NCBI RefSeq assembly: GCF_026672545.1 | Contig: NZ_JAPPRJ010000002.1 | Span: 310,001 to 374,000 of the forward strand | Reading direction: 5' to 3' | Length of the DNA stretch: 64,000 nt | DNA from: Rhizobium sp. SL86 | GTDB lineage: Bacteria > Pseudomonadota > Alphaproteobacteria > Rhizobiales > Rhizobiaceae | Part shown: positions 25,352 through 33,049 of the stretch, piece by piece | Numbering within the stretch: position 1 is the first letter of the stretch | Layout of the letters: each line of letters begins with the position of its first letter | Notes under the pieces: generated by a model | The model's input: only the letters and a program-made list of their open reading frames with translations | The model's database searches: none | Told to the model about the DNA's origin: nothing | Position numbers and translations under genes: made by a program

Positions 25352-25698
25352 GGTTTTGCTCCCGGCGGGTAGGGAATGACGACAAGCATCTTGCAGACAT
25401 GGTTGGTGCGGTTTTCGATCTCCCGCACTTCGCCCGGCGGAATGGTGCAACTGTCGAAGGCCCCCAGCACCACTTCCTTGCCATCGGCGATGACGGTCAT
25501 TTCGCCTTCCAGCACCACGTAGACCTTCTCAAAGGGCGTGGAATCCGGTCCTGCACCGCCGCCGGGCAGGAATTGTGAAAGACCGACCCATTGGTTCTGT
25601 GGGCCGCCCTCCTCGAAGCCTTGCAGACGCAAGCCAAGGACACCGCGGTGATTGGCGGCCTCATAGGGTTTGGCGTCACTGAAACGTTTGATATGCAT
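25348..25698 (-). CDS. Cupin-domain protein
   Basis: 116 aa; AAGGAGGAGAG precedes the ATG. One conserved cupin barrel: a sheet with FEKVYVVLEGEMTVIADGKEVVLGAFDSCTIPPGEVREIENRT. The first metal motif lacks the usual histidines (only one E is obvious in VVLEGEM), and the second has no clear histidine, so metal binding is uncertain. It may be a small isomerase, an oxygenase-like enzyme or a binding protein. Its strict position between the cyclase-family gene and the SDR suggests a catabolic role. Confidence 0.8.
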   Translation of the reverse strand: MHIKRFSDAKPYEAANHRGVLGLRLQGFEEGGPQNQWVGLSQFLPGGGAGPDSTPFEKVYVVLEGEMTVIADGKEVVLGAFDSCTIPPGEVREIENRTNHVCKMLVVIPYPPGAKP

Positions 25699-25798
25699 GC
25701 GCTCTCCTCCTTGCTGGCCATCTCCTTGCGGAGCGGCGATGACGGGACCTCCTCCGTCCCGCCATGCCGGGCATCTCGTCTGGCACGATCCGTGCGAC

Positions 25799-26635
25799 TC
25801 AGAATGCCTCGCCCTTGGCGATGCGGTAGGTCTGGTCCTTGTCGATCATGGCGACGAGGCGAATGATGCAGCCGTCGCCGCGATCCCAGTTCCAGGGGAA
25901 GAAGGCAAAGGTGCAGCGCTTGCCGGTGACGGCATCCAGATCGCCGCCGACATTCTCGATGCCGAGAATGCCGTTCTTGAAGAGGATGTTGTGAACCGGT
26001 TCCCAGTCCGGGAAGTCATCCTTCCAGTCGCGGCCGCCGGACCACTCGAAATATTCTTCCTTCAGATGCGGCAGAAGCGGGCCATTGCGTTGCGGGCCGA
26101 TGGCGGTGGCGAGCGGATGGTCGTTTGCCTGGGTGTCGTGGCCAACGACCTTGACGCCCTTCTCCACCATCCACTCGCCTGCAGACGGGACGAAGCCGGG
26201 GCAATAGGCAAAATAATCGCCATCCTCGTACTGCTTGTGCCAGCCGGTGTTGATGATCAGCACATCGCCCTTGCGAATGGCGTGACCGCAGGCCTTTTCC
26301 AGGTCCTCGCCGGTGATCGGTTCCCACTTTTTCTTCGGCAGCGACACGACGATGCCAGTGCCAAAGAAATGCGGCAGCGGCACTTCATCGATGAAGGGCG
26401 TGCCCTGAACCACATGGGCGGGTGCATCGATATGGGTCGTGGCATGCATGGTGGTGGTGATGCGCTGAGAGAGCACCCCCGACTTGGCCATGTAATGGAT
26501 GCGCTCGATATGCGTGTCCTGGAAATAGGGCCAGTTCGGGTTCTGGAAGCCGAACCGGTGGCTGAGGTTGTAGAATTCCAACCCCATCGAATTGTCGGTA
26601 TTTGCTTCGAATTCGATCCCGCGGATCTTGACCAT
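25799..26635 (-). CDS. Cyclase-family hydrolase (kynurenine formamidase-like)
   Basis: 278 aa from the ATG at 26635, with GAGGAGG ahead. The family's metal motif H-x-x-x-H-x-D-x-P-x-H is seen in MHATTHIDAPAHV, and the second part with KGDVLIINTGWHK and VVGHDTQANDHPL is standard. Relatives hydrolyse N-formylkynurenine, isatin or other amide/lactone bonds using Zn or Mn. It is longer than bacterial KynB (about 210 aa), closer to the isatin-hydrolase and aromatic-lactone branch. It is the first gene of the twelve-gene operon, 100 bases ahead of the cupin. No tryptophan genes are near, so a lactone or ester of a phenolic is more likely. Confidence 0.85.
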   Translation of the reverse strand: MVKIRGIEFEANTDNSMGLEFYNLSHRFGFQNPNWPYFQDTHIERIHYMAKSGVLSQRITTTMHATTHIDAPAHVVQGTPFIDEVPLPHFFGTGIVVSLPKKKWEPITGEDLEKACGHAIRKGDVLIINTGWHKQYEDGDYFAYCPGFVPSAGEWMVEKGVKVVGHDTQANDHPLATAIGPQRNGPLLPHLKEEYFEWSGGRDWKDDFPDWEPVHNILFKNGILGIENVGGDLDAVTGKRCTFAFFPWNWDRGDGCIIRLVAMIDKDQTYRIAKGEAF

Positions 26636-26715
26636 GACGCAATCCTCCTCTGTTCGCGGCTGCTTCGGGAAGCCGCCACGGCGTTCTGTCAATCTGTTCG
26701 GATGTCCTCCCATCC

Positions 26716-26776
26716 ATACCGTATCATGATGCATCTGGACTGCATCGTGGTCAACATGAATCTCACATTACGGTAT
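26716..26776. promoter_or_regulatory. Pair of inverted 8-bp elements in the cyclase/IclR divergent promoter
   Basis: ATACCGTA (26716-26723) and its reverse complement TACGGTAT (26769-26776) lie 45 bases apart in the 225-bp gap between the twelve-gene operon and the divergent IclR gene. Both are followed by a GCATC element. A related GGTACGGT is at about 26793. They are candidate operators for the IclR protein. Confidence 0.4.
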
Positions 26777-26860
26777 TTGTGCATCGCAGAATGGTACGGT
26801 GGCTCTGGAAATCGCCGCACAGCTGTGCCAGATAAGAGATAAGTGAAAGGTGATTTGAAA

Positions 26861-27625
26861 ATGACGGAAGCTGTGACGGAGGAGACCGCGCTCGCGCGCA
26901 ACGGCATTCAGGTGATTTCCCGGGCGGCGGCGGTGTTGCGCGCCCTGCGGGAGGACCCCAACGGCCTTTCGCTCGGCCAGATTGCCGAACGGGTAGGGCT
27001 TGCCCGATCCACCGTGCAACGGATTGTCGCGGCTCTGCAGGAGGAACGCCTTGTCTACAGCGCCGGCAGTGGTGACATCCGGCTGGGGCCGGAAATCACT
27101 GCACTGGCCCAGGCGGCCCGTTTCAACGTCGTTGATCTCTGCAGGCCCTTGTTGATGGATCTGGCGCAGAAGACCGGCGAGACGGCCGATCTCTCGGTTC
27201 TGCGTGGCCACCAGATGATCTTTCTGGATCAGGTCGCCGGCAGTCAGCGCTTACGGGCCATCTCGGCGGTGGGTGACATTTTTCCGCTGACGGACACAGC
27301 CAATGGCCGTGCCGTGCTGGCTGTGATGTCGCCGGATGCCGCCGAGCAACTGGCGCGGGAGGAGTTGCGAAAAAAGGGCGCCGAAGGCTCCTGGCCGGCT
27401 CTTGCGCATTTGCTCGAGACGATCCGCAAGGATGGCGTGGCTTATGATCTTGATGAACATACCGAAGGCATCTCCGCAGCAGGCATTGCCTTTCGCGACT
27501 GGAGAGGCGCGCTTCACGCGATCTCGGTACCGGTTCCCACCGCACGTTTTGAAAGCCAGCGCGCAAACGTGGTGGCGGCGCTCAAAGCGGCAAGAGTGGC
27601 GGCCCTTGGATTGCTTGGCACCTAG
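26861..27625 (+). CDS. IclR-family transcriptional regulator
   Basis: 254 aa; the ATG at 26861 is taken over the GTG at 26843 because AAAGG lies about 10 bases ahead and the extension is not needed. The N-terminal helix-turn-helix is clear (LSLGQIAERVGLARSTVQRIVAALQEERLV, residues 40-70) and the GAF-like effector domain follows (GETADLSVLRGHQMIFLDQV, then YDLDEHTEGISAAGIAF). IclR proteins sense aromatic and other organic acids and act as repressors or activators. It is divergent from the cyclase/ABC/BKACE operon and is its likely regulator. Confidence 0.9.
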   Translation: MTEAVTEETALARNGIQVISRAAAVLRALREDPNGLSLGQIAERVGLARSTVQRIVAALQEERLVYSAGSGDIRLGPEITALAQAARFNVVDLCRPLLMDLAQKTGETADLSVLRGHQMIFLDQVAGSQRLRAISAVGDIFPLTDTANGRAVLAVMSPDAAEQLAREELRKKGAEGSWPALAHLLETIRKDGVAYDLDEHTEGISAAGIAFRDWRGALHAISVPVPTARFESQRANVVAALKAARVAALGLLGT

Positions 27626-27910
27626 CCAGATCGGGAAGCATACAACCCTGCGGCAGGAGGAGACGATCCTGCGACATGCCGGCCGCAAGCGATACCTCGC
27701 GTGCCGCCGGGGCAGGGCCTGTTTCCGGTGTATTGCTGCGCAATATCATGGCGCTGTCATGCAAAAGTCGCGACATCGTCCGGTGCCGGACCGTTACTCG
27801 CATCCCTCAGCCTAGAACTTTAGGCAGCCTTTACGCATCAGTCAAAAGATGGCAGGTCTGCTTATCCATCATTAAAGAATGGCGCCCACAATGGCAGCCA
27901 TCACGTGTGC
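27626..27910. other. Intergenic stretch after IclR gene
   Basis: I see no gene with a recognisable domain here. The sequence contains GC-rich ORFs in several frames but none with a good ribosome-binding site or family motif. It must hold the promoter of the membrane-protein gene that follows. Confidence 0.5.
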
Positions 27911-27929
27911 ATGAGCGGGAGAAGGGTTC

Positions 27930-28856
27930 ATTCTCAGGAAATACGGATGGTCGGCGCTGGGCCTGGTGGTTGTCGTGGTGTCGGTCTGGCTTCTCTACAA
28001 GGAACTGCGCGGTCTCTCGCTGGACGAACTCGGCGAAAGTTTTGCGGCTATTCCGGTTTCACATTGGTGTCTGGCTGTTGTCTGTTCCATCGCGGCCTAT
28101 GGTGCTCTGGCCGGTTATGATGCGCTTGCGCTCGCCTATCTACGCCGCCGGGTCAACTGGTGTTTCATCACGCTGACCTCTTTCACCACCTATGCGCTGT
28201 CGCACAATCTCGGCGCATCTGTCGTGTCCGGCTCGGTGATCCGCTATCGCGCCTATTCCTCCAAAGGACTGAGCGCCATAGAGATCGGCCAGCTGGTGGC
28301 CTTTTGTTCCTTCACGTTCGCGTTCGGCACCGTGCTTCTGTCCGGCGTCACGCTGCTCATTGAACCGTCTCTCGGCGAACGGTTTATCCCCGGTCTTTCC
28401 AGCGAGGCAGCACGTGCTGTCGGTGTGTTCATCCTGCTTCTCGTGGCGGCCTATGTATACGGCAGCTGGAAAAATTTCCGCCCCTTGTGCATCGGGCCGA
28501 TGAAGATCGAATATCCAGGCTTGCGCACCGTCGCGCTGCAACTGATCATCGGCCCGATCGAACTCGTGGCCGCCGCCGGGATCATCTATTTTGCCCTGCC
28601 GAGCGCCGGCAATCCGGGCTTCTTCACCGTTCTCGGCATCTTCCTGATGTCGTTTTCTGCGGCTCTTTTGTCCACGGCTCCGGGCGGGCTCGGCGTCCTT
28701 GAGCTGGTCTTTGTCAATGGGCTGCCGGAAATGGACAAATCGGATGTCCTGGCAGCGCTGATCGTCTTTCGTGTGCTTTATCTTCTTATTCCGTTTGCGC
28801 TTTCGCTGATCTTTGTCCTGATGTTCGAAAAACGGGCTTGGCGTAAGACGGCGTGA
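27930..28856 (+). CDS. Membrane protein of the LPG-synthase transmembrane family (UPF0104), start uncertain
   Basis: About 308 aa with seven to eight hydrophobic segments and the family patterns SFTTYALSHNLGASVVSGSVIRYR (residues about 75-98) and STAPGGLGVLELVFVNGLPE. This integral part of MprF-like proteins moves lipids across the inner membrane; here the soluble aminoacyl-transfer domain is absent. The first ATG or GTG in frame (GTG 27966) would cut the first membrane helix. An ATT at 27930 has GGAGAAGG upstream and could be a rare start. Alternatively the ATG at 27911 in another frame would join perfectly if one G is removed from GGG at 27924-27926, giving MSGRRFILRKYGWSALG. I cannot decide between the two. 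Confidence 0.75.
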   Translation: MLRKYGWSALGLVVVVVSVWLLYKELRGLSLDELGESFAAIPVSHWCLAVVCSIAAYGALAGYDALALAYLRRRVNWCFITLTSFTTYALSHNLGASVVSGSVIRYRAYSSKGLSAIEIGQLVAFCSFTFAFGTVLLSGVTLLIEPSLGERFIPGLSSEAARAVGVFILLLVAAYVYGSWKNFRPLCIGPMKIEYPGLRTVALQLIIGPIELVAAAGIIYFALPSAGNPGFFTVLGIFLMSFSAALLSTAPGGLGVLELVFVNGLPEMDKSDVLAALIVFRVLYLLIPFALSLIFVLMFEKRAWRKTA

Positions 28857-28878
28857 GATGGGTCCGATACCGACGGAT

Positions 28879-29364
28879 TTATTCGCCGGATGTGTCCTCG
28901 CTCCAGATCAGGGACAGCAGGCGCCGCAGCTCGGCCCGTTCCTCAAGTGACAGGCGACGTAGCGTTTTTTCTTCGTGCTGCCGGATACGGTTCAGCCAGT
29001 CGAGCGCGGTTTTAAGGCCGGTCTCGGTCGGATAGAGCCGCTGGATCCGCTGGTCCGCGGGATCATCCTTGCGCAGGAACAGATCCCGTGCCTCCAGCTG
29101 CTGCAGAAGACCGACGATATTGGCGCGCTTGATGCCAAGCATCCTGCAGATATCCGCCGATGTGCTGCCCGGCTGTTCGACGATCGACAGCAGTACGCTC
29201 ATGGTGATGGGCCGCGCCCCCACATCGTCGAGTGCCGCCACCGCCCCGTTCAGATCATGCACCGAGGCGCGCCGCAGGTGGTACCCCACAAGCTGATCGA
29301 GCGCATCGCGGATGTGGTCGGCGGAGACTTTGGTCGGTGTCCTGGAGAGGTTTGTCTCGTTCAT
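28879..29364 (-). CDS. MarR-family regulator, probable hydroxycinnamate repressor
   Basis: 161 aa; AGAGGGG 5 bases ahead of the ATG. The winged helix is readable: STSADICRMLGIKRANIVGLLQQLEARDLF at about residues 67-97 and the wing DDPADQRIQRLYPTETG. MarR relatives such as CouR and FerC repress hydroxycinnamate genes and are released by cinnamoyl-CoA thioesters. The gene is divergent from a hydroxycinnamoyl-CoA hydratase-lyase gene, which strongly suggests the same role here. It ends 22 bases from the membrane-protein gene on the other strand. Confidence 0.85.
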   Translation of the reverse strand: MNETNLSRTPTKVSADHIRDALDQLVGYHLRRASVHDLNGAVAALDDVGARPITMSVLLSIVEQPGSTSADICRMLGIKRANIVGLLQQLEARDLFLRKDDPADQRIQRLYPTETGLKTALDWLNRIRQHEEKTLRRLSLEERAELRRLLSLIWSEDTSGE

Positions 29365-29402
29365 CAGTTCCCCTCTTGACGCGCTTCATTCTGGCGACAA
29401 TA

Positions 29403-29413
29403 ATGTTATACAT
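29403..29413. promoter_or_regulatory. Candidate MarR operator
   Basis: ATGTTATACAT is a palindromic 4+4 core around TAT, within the AT-rich run AATAATGTTATACATCATA, 39 bases upstream of the MarR start. MarR sites are short AT-rich palindromes, so autoregulation is plausible. The rest of the 290-bp gap to the hydratase-lyase start at 29655 shows no other clear element. Confidence 0.45.
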
Positions 29414-29654
29414 CATAGCAGTCAACGCGAGGAGGCGCTGAGCACTGTCTGGTGGGTGATCCTGCTCGGGAGGAGAGGATGGACAACGAACACGATAGGG
29501 CGGATGCCGGATCGTGTCACGAGTGACTCCTGCTCCCAACAAATCCCATCCACGCTGCACCTCATGCGCCAGTCACGGCAGGTTCGCCTGTACCCCATAA
29601 GGCCGCCATCGACATTTCGCTGGCAGCTCCAACCAAAAACGCAAGGATAGCGAA

Positions 29655-30482
29655 ATGGCAAATGATGTTGATACGGTGGTCTTCGAGGTCAAGGATCGTA
29701 TCGCCTGGGTTCGTTTCAACCGCCCGGACAAGCGCAATGCGATGAGCCCGACGCTGAACCGGGCGATGATGGATGTGCTGGACGAACTGGAATTTCGCGA
29801 CGACGTCGGCGTCCTGGTTCTGACCGGGGAAGGCAGTGCCTGGACCGCAGGTATGGACCTCAAGGAGTATTTCCGCGAGACCGAGGCCCTGGGGCTGAAG
29901 GGAACGCGCAAGGCACAGCGTGAAAGCTACGGCTGGTGGCGCCGCCTGCGTTGGTATCAGAAGCCGACGATCGCCATGGTCAACGGCTGGTGCTTCGGCG
30001 GTGGCTACGGACCGTTGTTTGCCTGCGACCTCGCGTTCTGCGCCGACGAGGCGAAGTTCGGTCTCTCCGAGATCAACTGGGGCATTCTGCCGGGCGGCGG
30101 CGCGACCAAGGTTGCGGTCGAACTTCTGCCGTTCCGTAAGGCCATGTACCACGCCATGTTGGGTGAACCGATCGACGGCAAGACCGCGGCCGATTGGGGT
30201 CTCGTCAACGAGAGCCTTCCGCTCGCCGATCTCGAAGCGCGCGTCACCTCCGTGGCCAAGGTGCTTCTGGAAAAGAACCCGGTTGCGCTGAAGGCCACCA
30301 AGGATGCGGTGCGCCGCGTCGGCATCATGACCTATGACGAGGCCGAGGATTACCTTGTCCGCGCCCAGGAAGCCGCCAATTCCTACGATAATGACGGACG
30401 CAAGGAAGGCATCCGTCAGTTCATCGACGAAAAGAGCTACAAGCCTGGTCTCGGCGCTTACGACAAGTCGCGCCGCGGCTGA
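29655..30482 (+). CDS. ech: Hydroxycinnamoyl-CoA hydratase-lyase (feruloyl-CoA/p-coumaroyl-CoA)
   Basis: 275 aa; AAGGA 7 bases ahead of the ATG. It is a crotonase-fold protein that matches the HCHL group rather than general enoyl-CoA hydratases: ESYGWWRRLRWYQKPTIAMVNGWCFGGGYG, with the oxyanion-hole glycines, and FGLSEINWGILPGGG, which contains the catalytic glutamate. The late tyrosine-containing segment SYDNDGRKEGIRQFIDE also fits. The enzyme hydrates feruloyl-, caffeoyl- or p-coumaroyl-CoA and splits it to acetyl-CoA and vanillin, protocatechualdehyde or 4-hydroxybenzaldehyde. The usual partner genes for CoA ligase and vanillin dehydrogenase are not in this window. Confidence 0.93.
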   Translation: MANDVDTVVFEVKDRIAWVRFNRPDKRNAMSPTLNRAMMDVLDELEFRDDVGVLVLTGEGSAWTAGMDLKEYFRETEALGLKGTRKAQRESYGWWRRLRWYQKPTIAMVNGWCFGGGYGPLFACDLAFCADEAKFGLSEINWGILPGGGATKVAVELLPFRKAMYHAMLGEPIDGKTAADWGLVNESLPLADLEARVTSVAKVLLEKNPVALKATKDAVRRVGIMTYDEAEDYLVRAQEAANSYDNDGRKEGIRQFIDEKSYKPGLGAYDKSRRG

Positions 30483-30608
30483 CCCCTTCACGGATCCGGC
30501 CGGCGCTTTGAACGCACCGGCCGGGTGCGGTGAATGATTTCGGCAGAATGCTTTGTCCCGCGTCATCCCGACGATTTGCATTGCACTTCGCCTTTTCATC
30601 GTCGAAAT

Positions 30609-30628
30609 ACGTCTGGTCAACCAGACGT
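30609..30628. promoter_or_regulatory. Perfect palindrome upstream of dgkA
   Basis: ACGTCTGGT (30609-30617) and ACCAGACGT (30620-30628) are exact reverse complements around CA, 23 bases before the dgkA start. Symmetry and position suggest a repressor or activator site, or a very short hairpin in the 5' leader. The region before it (30496-30524) has a CCGGCCGG/CCGGCCGG pair that could weakly end the hydratase-lyase transcript. Confidence 0.4.
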
Positions 30629-30651
30629 GGGACGGGAAGCCGCAAACAAGC

Positions 30652-31044
30652 ATGATGGATCAACGGAACAGCCCGCCCAAGGTGCGGGGGTGGCGGCACC
30701 TTCTGGCCGCTCAGCTCTATTCCATCAGCGGCTTCAGGCGTCTCCTGCAGGAAACCGCATTCCGTCATGAGATCCTCGCCTTTTTCGCCTCGCTTCTCGT
30801 CTTTGCCCTGATGGGCGCGGAGCCTGGGGAGTTTGTGGCACTCATCATCCTGTTTTGCGTCGTGTGTGCCGTTGAGGCACTGAACACCGCAATCGAGGAA
30901 ATCATCGATCGGATCTCCCCGGAACTCTCGGTCACCGGGCGCCATGCGAAGGATCTCGGTTCCTTTTCCGTTTTCTGTCTGCTCATCGCCTGGGCGGTGC
31001 TGATGGTCTATGTCGCCTATCGGCATCTGTGGTTGCCGCACTGA
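30652..31044 (+). CDS. dgkA: Diacylglycerol kinase (prokaryotic, DgkA)
   Basis: 130 aa, the usual size. Three membrane helices are visible (about residues 42-60, 64-84 and 100-122). The signature between helices 2 and 3 is AVEALNTAIEEIIDR...GRHAKDLGSFSV, with the catalytic glutamate and the Mg-binding residues. DgkA phosphorylates diacylglycerol in the inner membrane and recycles it from lipid or glucan metabolism; in rhizobia it handles diacylglycerol released when osmoregulated glucans receive phosphoglycerol. The ATG at 30652 was chosen over a longer ORF because the extension is not family-like; its ribosome-binding site is weak. Confidence 0.9.
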   Translation: MMDQRNSPPKVRGWRHLLAAQLYSISGFRRLLQETAFRHEILAFFASLLVFALMGAEPGEFVALIILFCVVCAVEALNTAIEEIIDRISPELSVTGRHAKDLGSFSVFCLLIAWAVLMVYVAYRHLWLPH

Positions 31045-31191
31045 CAAGCGGTAGAGGGGGCCGAGCGGTCGCTGATCAATCTGTTCATTCGTTTCATCAA
31101 TCTGACAGGCTGACCGTGCAAATCTGCCCGGCCGGCCGGTATCGTTGTGCATCGGCCTGTGGTGAGATGCGCGCGAAACGGAGATGGATGG

Positions 31192-32112
31192 ATGTTGTGC
31201 AAGTTGATTGGTGCTCCTCTTCAGGATGGCGCGGCGCAGCTCGGCTGCGAGATGGGGCCGAGCGCGCTCAGAACCGCAGGTCTTGCCGGGGCGTTGCGCG
31301 ATCTCGGCCACGAGGTGGTGGATATCGGCAATCTGGCGCCGCGGGCCGCCGATGTGTCAGGCCATCCCAATTCGGCGCTGAAGAACCTTCCGCTGATCAG
31401 CGGCTGGGTCTCGGAAATCGCCGAGACCGCTTACCGTGAAAGTGGCGATGGCCTGCCAATCTTTCTCGGCGGCGATCACGCCCTCTCGGCCGGTAGTGTT
31501 GCCGGTATCGCGCGGCGCGCGGCCGAGCAGAAGCGTCCGCTTTTTGTCCTGTGGCTCGATGCGCATACGGATTTCCACAGCCTCGACTCCACCACGAGCG
31601 GCAACTTGCACGGTGTGCCGGTCGCCTATTTTACCGGACAGCCGGGTTTTGATGGCTATTTCCCGCCGCTGGCGAACCCTGTGGACCCCGCCAATGTCTG
31701 CATGATCGGCATCCGCAGCGTCGATCCGGCAGAACGGGCAGCGATCGCGGCGACGGCGCTCACCGTGTACGATATGCGCGTCATCGACGAGCAGGGCATT
31801 GCGGCACCGCTTCGCACGTTCCTCGAGCGGGTGGCCGCAGTCAATGGCTGCCTGCATGTGAGCCTGGATGTCGATTTCCTCGACCCGTCGATCGGGCCGG
31901 CGGTCGGCACGACCGTGCCGGGCGGCGCGACCTTCCGCGAAGCGCATCTCGTCATGGAAATGCTGCATGAAAGCGGGCTGGTGACCAGTCTTGATCTGGT
32001 GGAGCTCAATCCGTTCCTGGATGAGCGCGGCCGCACGGCGACGCTCCTGGTGGATCTCACGGCAAGCCTGATGGGCCGCAAAGTGATGGACCGGCCGACC
32101 CGCCGCTATTGA
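31192..32112 (+). CDS. rocF: Arginase
   Basis: 306 aa, normal for arginase; GGAGA 7 bases ahead of the ATG. Manganese ligands are in FLGGDHALSAG, WLDAHTDFHS and SLDVDFLDPSIGPAVGT, in that order, and the C-terminal DLVELNPFLD is typical. The N-terminus (APLQDGAAQLGCEMGPSALRTAGL) favours arginase over agmatinase. Arginase makes urea and ornithine from arginine in the cytoplasm. No ornithine aminotransferase or cyclodeaminase gene is adjacent, so it stands alone. Confidence 0.93.
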   Translation: MLCKLIGAPLQDGAAQLGCEMGPSALRTAGLAGALRDLGHEVVDIGNLAPRAADVSGHPNSALKNLPLISGWVSEIAETAYRESGDGLPIFLGGDHALSAGSVAGIARRAAEQKRPLFVLWLDAHTDFHSLDSTTSGNLHGVPVAYFTGQPGFDGYFPPLANPVDPANVCMIGIRSVDPAERAAIAATALTVYDMRVIDEQGIAAPLRTFLERVAAVNGCLHVSLDVDFLDPSIGPAVGTTVPGGATFREAHLVMEMLHESGLVTSLDLVELNPFLDERGRTATLLVDLTASLMGRKVMDRPTRRY

Positions 32113-32139
32113 AGGGAGCGGAGCAGCGGGTGCAGGGGA

Positions 32140-32961
32140 TCAGTAGGATGTGCCCTTGCCGTCAGCAGGCGTTTCGCCTCGCGCACGGGCGGCCTGGATT
32201 TCGCGATACTGTGCCATGGCCGCAAGGCCGGAATCCCGCAGGAGCGCCACGTCATAGGGGCCGGGAATGAAGCGATAACCCCGGTCCAGCAGATCGTTGA
32301 TGCCCGCACCGGCATTGGGCACGGTTCCCAGGATCTTGCCGGCCGCCAGAATCTCGCGTTCCGCCTTGCGGGCCAGCGCCTGTACCTCCGGATGGCCGGT
32401 CTGGCCGATCAGCCCCATGGCACCGGCCAGATCGTTGATGCCGATGAAGATGACATCGGCGCCTTCGATCGCGGCGATCGCCGCCGCGTTTTCCACCGCC
32501 TGCGGCGATTCCAGCTGAATGACGATCAGCATGTTCTCGTTGGCCTTGCGGACGTAATCCGGTTCCAGGCCGAAGGTGGAGGCGCGCACCACCGAGGCCG
32601 CGTAACCGCGAAAGCCTTCTGGCGGATAAAGGCAGGCCCTGACAGCGGCCTCCGCCAGGTCCGGCGTATCGACCGAGGGGATCATGACGGACTGCACGCC
32701 GGCGTCGATTACGCGCTTCAGCAGCACGTGATCGTTCCAGGCGACCCGAACCACGGCGGGCGTCGGCGTCGTCTCGATCGCCCGCAGCACGTCCAGAACA
32801 TCGCGCGTGTCGCCAATGCCGTGCTCGTGATCGGCCAGAATGAAGTCGAAGCCTGCATGGCCCAGGATCTCGGCATTGGTGGGAGAACCGCCTGCCACCC
32901 AGCAGCCATAAGCGACATCGCCGGAAAGAAGTCTGGCCTTCAGAGAATTCTGCTTGAACAT
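32140..32961 (-). CDS. HpcH/HpaI family aldolase (second copy)
   Basis: 273 aa. The class II pyruvate aldolase pattern is present: FDFILADHEHGIGD with the metal-binding region, VVRVAWNDHVLLKRVIDAG, and IVIQLESPQAVENAAAIAAIEGADVIFIGINDLAGAMG, which carries the glutamate and aspartate ligands. The family splits 4-hydroxy-2-oxo acids or 2-keto-3-deoxy sugar acids to pyruvate and an aldehyde. It is a relative of the aldolase at 39249 but clearly diverged (for example ADHEHG versus VDMEHV). It follows glpK at the end of the sulfosugar region and may serve another keto-deoxy acid. Confidence 0.88.
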   Translation of the reverse strand: MFKQNSLKARLLSGDVAYGCWVAGGSPTNAEILGHAGFDFILADHEHGIGDTRDVLDVLRAIETTPTPAVVRVAWNDHVLLKRVIDAGVQSVMIPSVDTPDLAEAAVRACLYPPEGFRGYAASVVRASTFGLEPDYVRKANENMLIVIQLESPQAVENAAAIAAIEGADVIFIGINDLAGAMGLIGQTGHPEVQALARKAEREILAAGKILGTVPNAGAGINDLLDRGYRFIPGPYDVALLRDSGLAAMAQYREIQAARARGETPADGKGTSY

Positions 32962-33049
32962 CCGTTACATACCTTGGTCACGAGAAATGCGGTACGGGCG
33001 AGCTTACGCCGCAGGCCCGCCCGCTTCCAGCCGCTTGTCGTCCAGACCG

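Noticed and set aside
27676..28176. 166-codon ORF after the IclR gene
   Set aside because: No domain, and its second half overlaps the membrane-protein gene in another frame.
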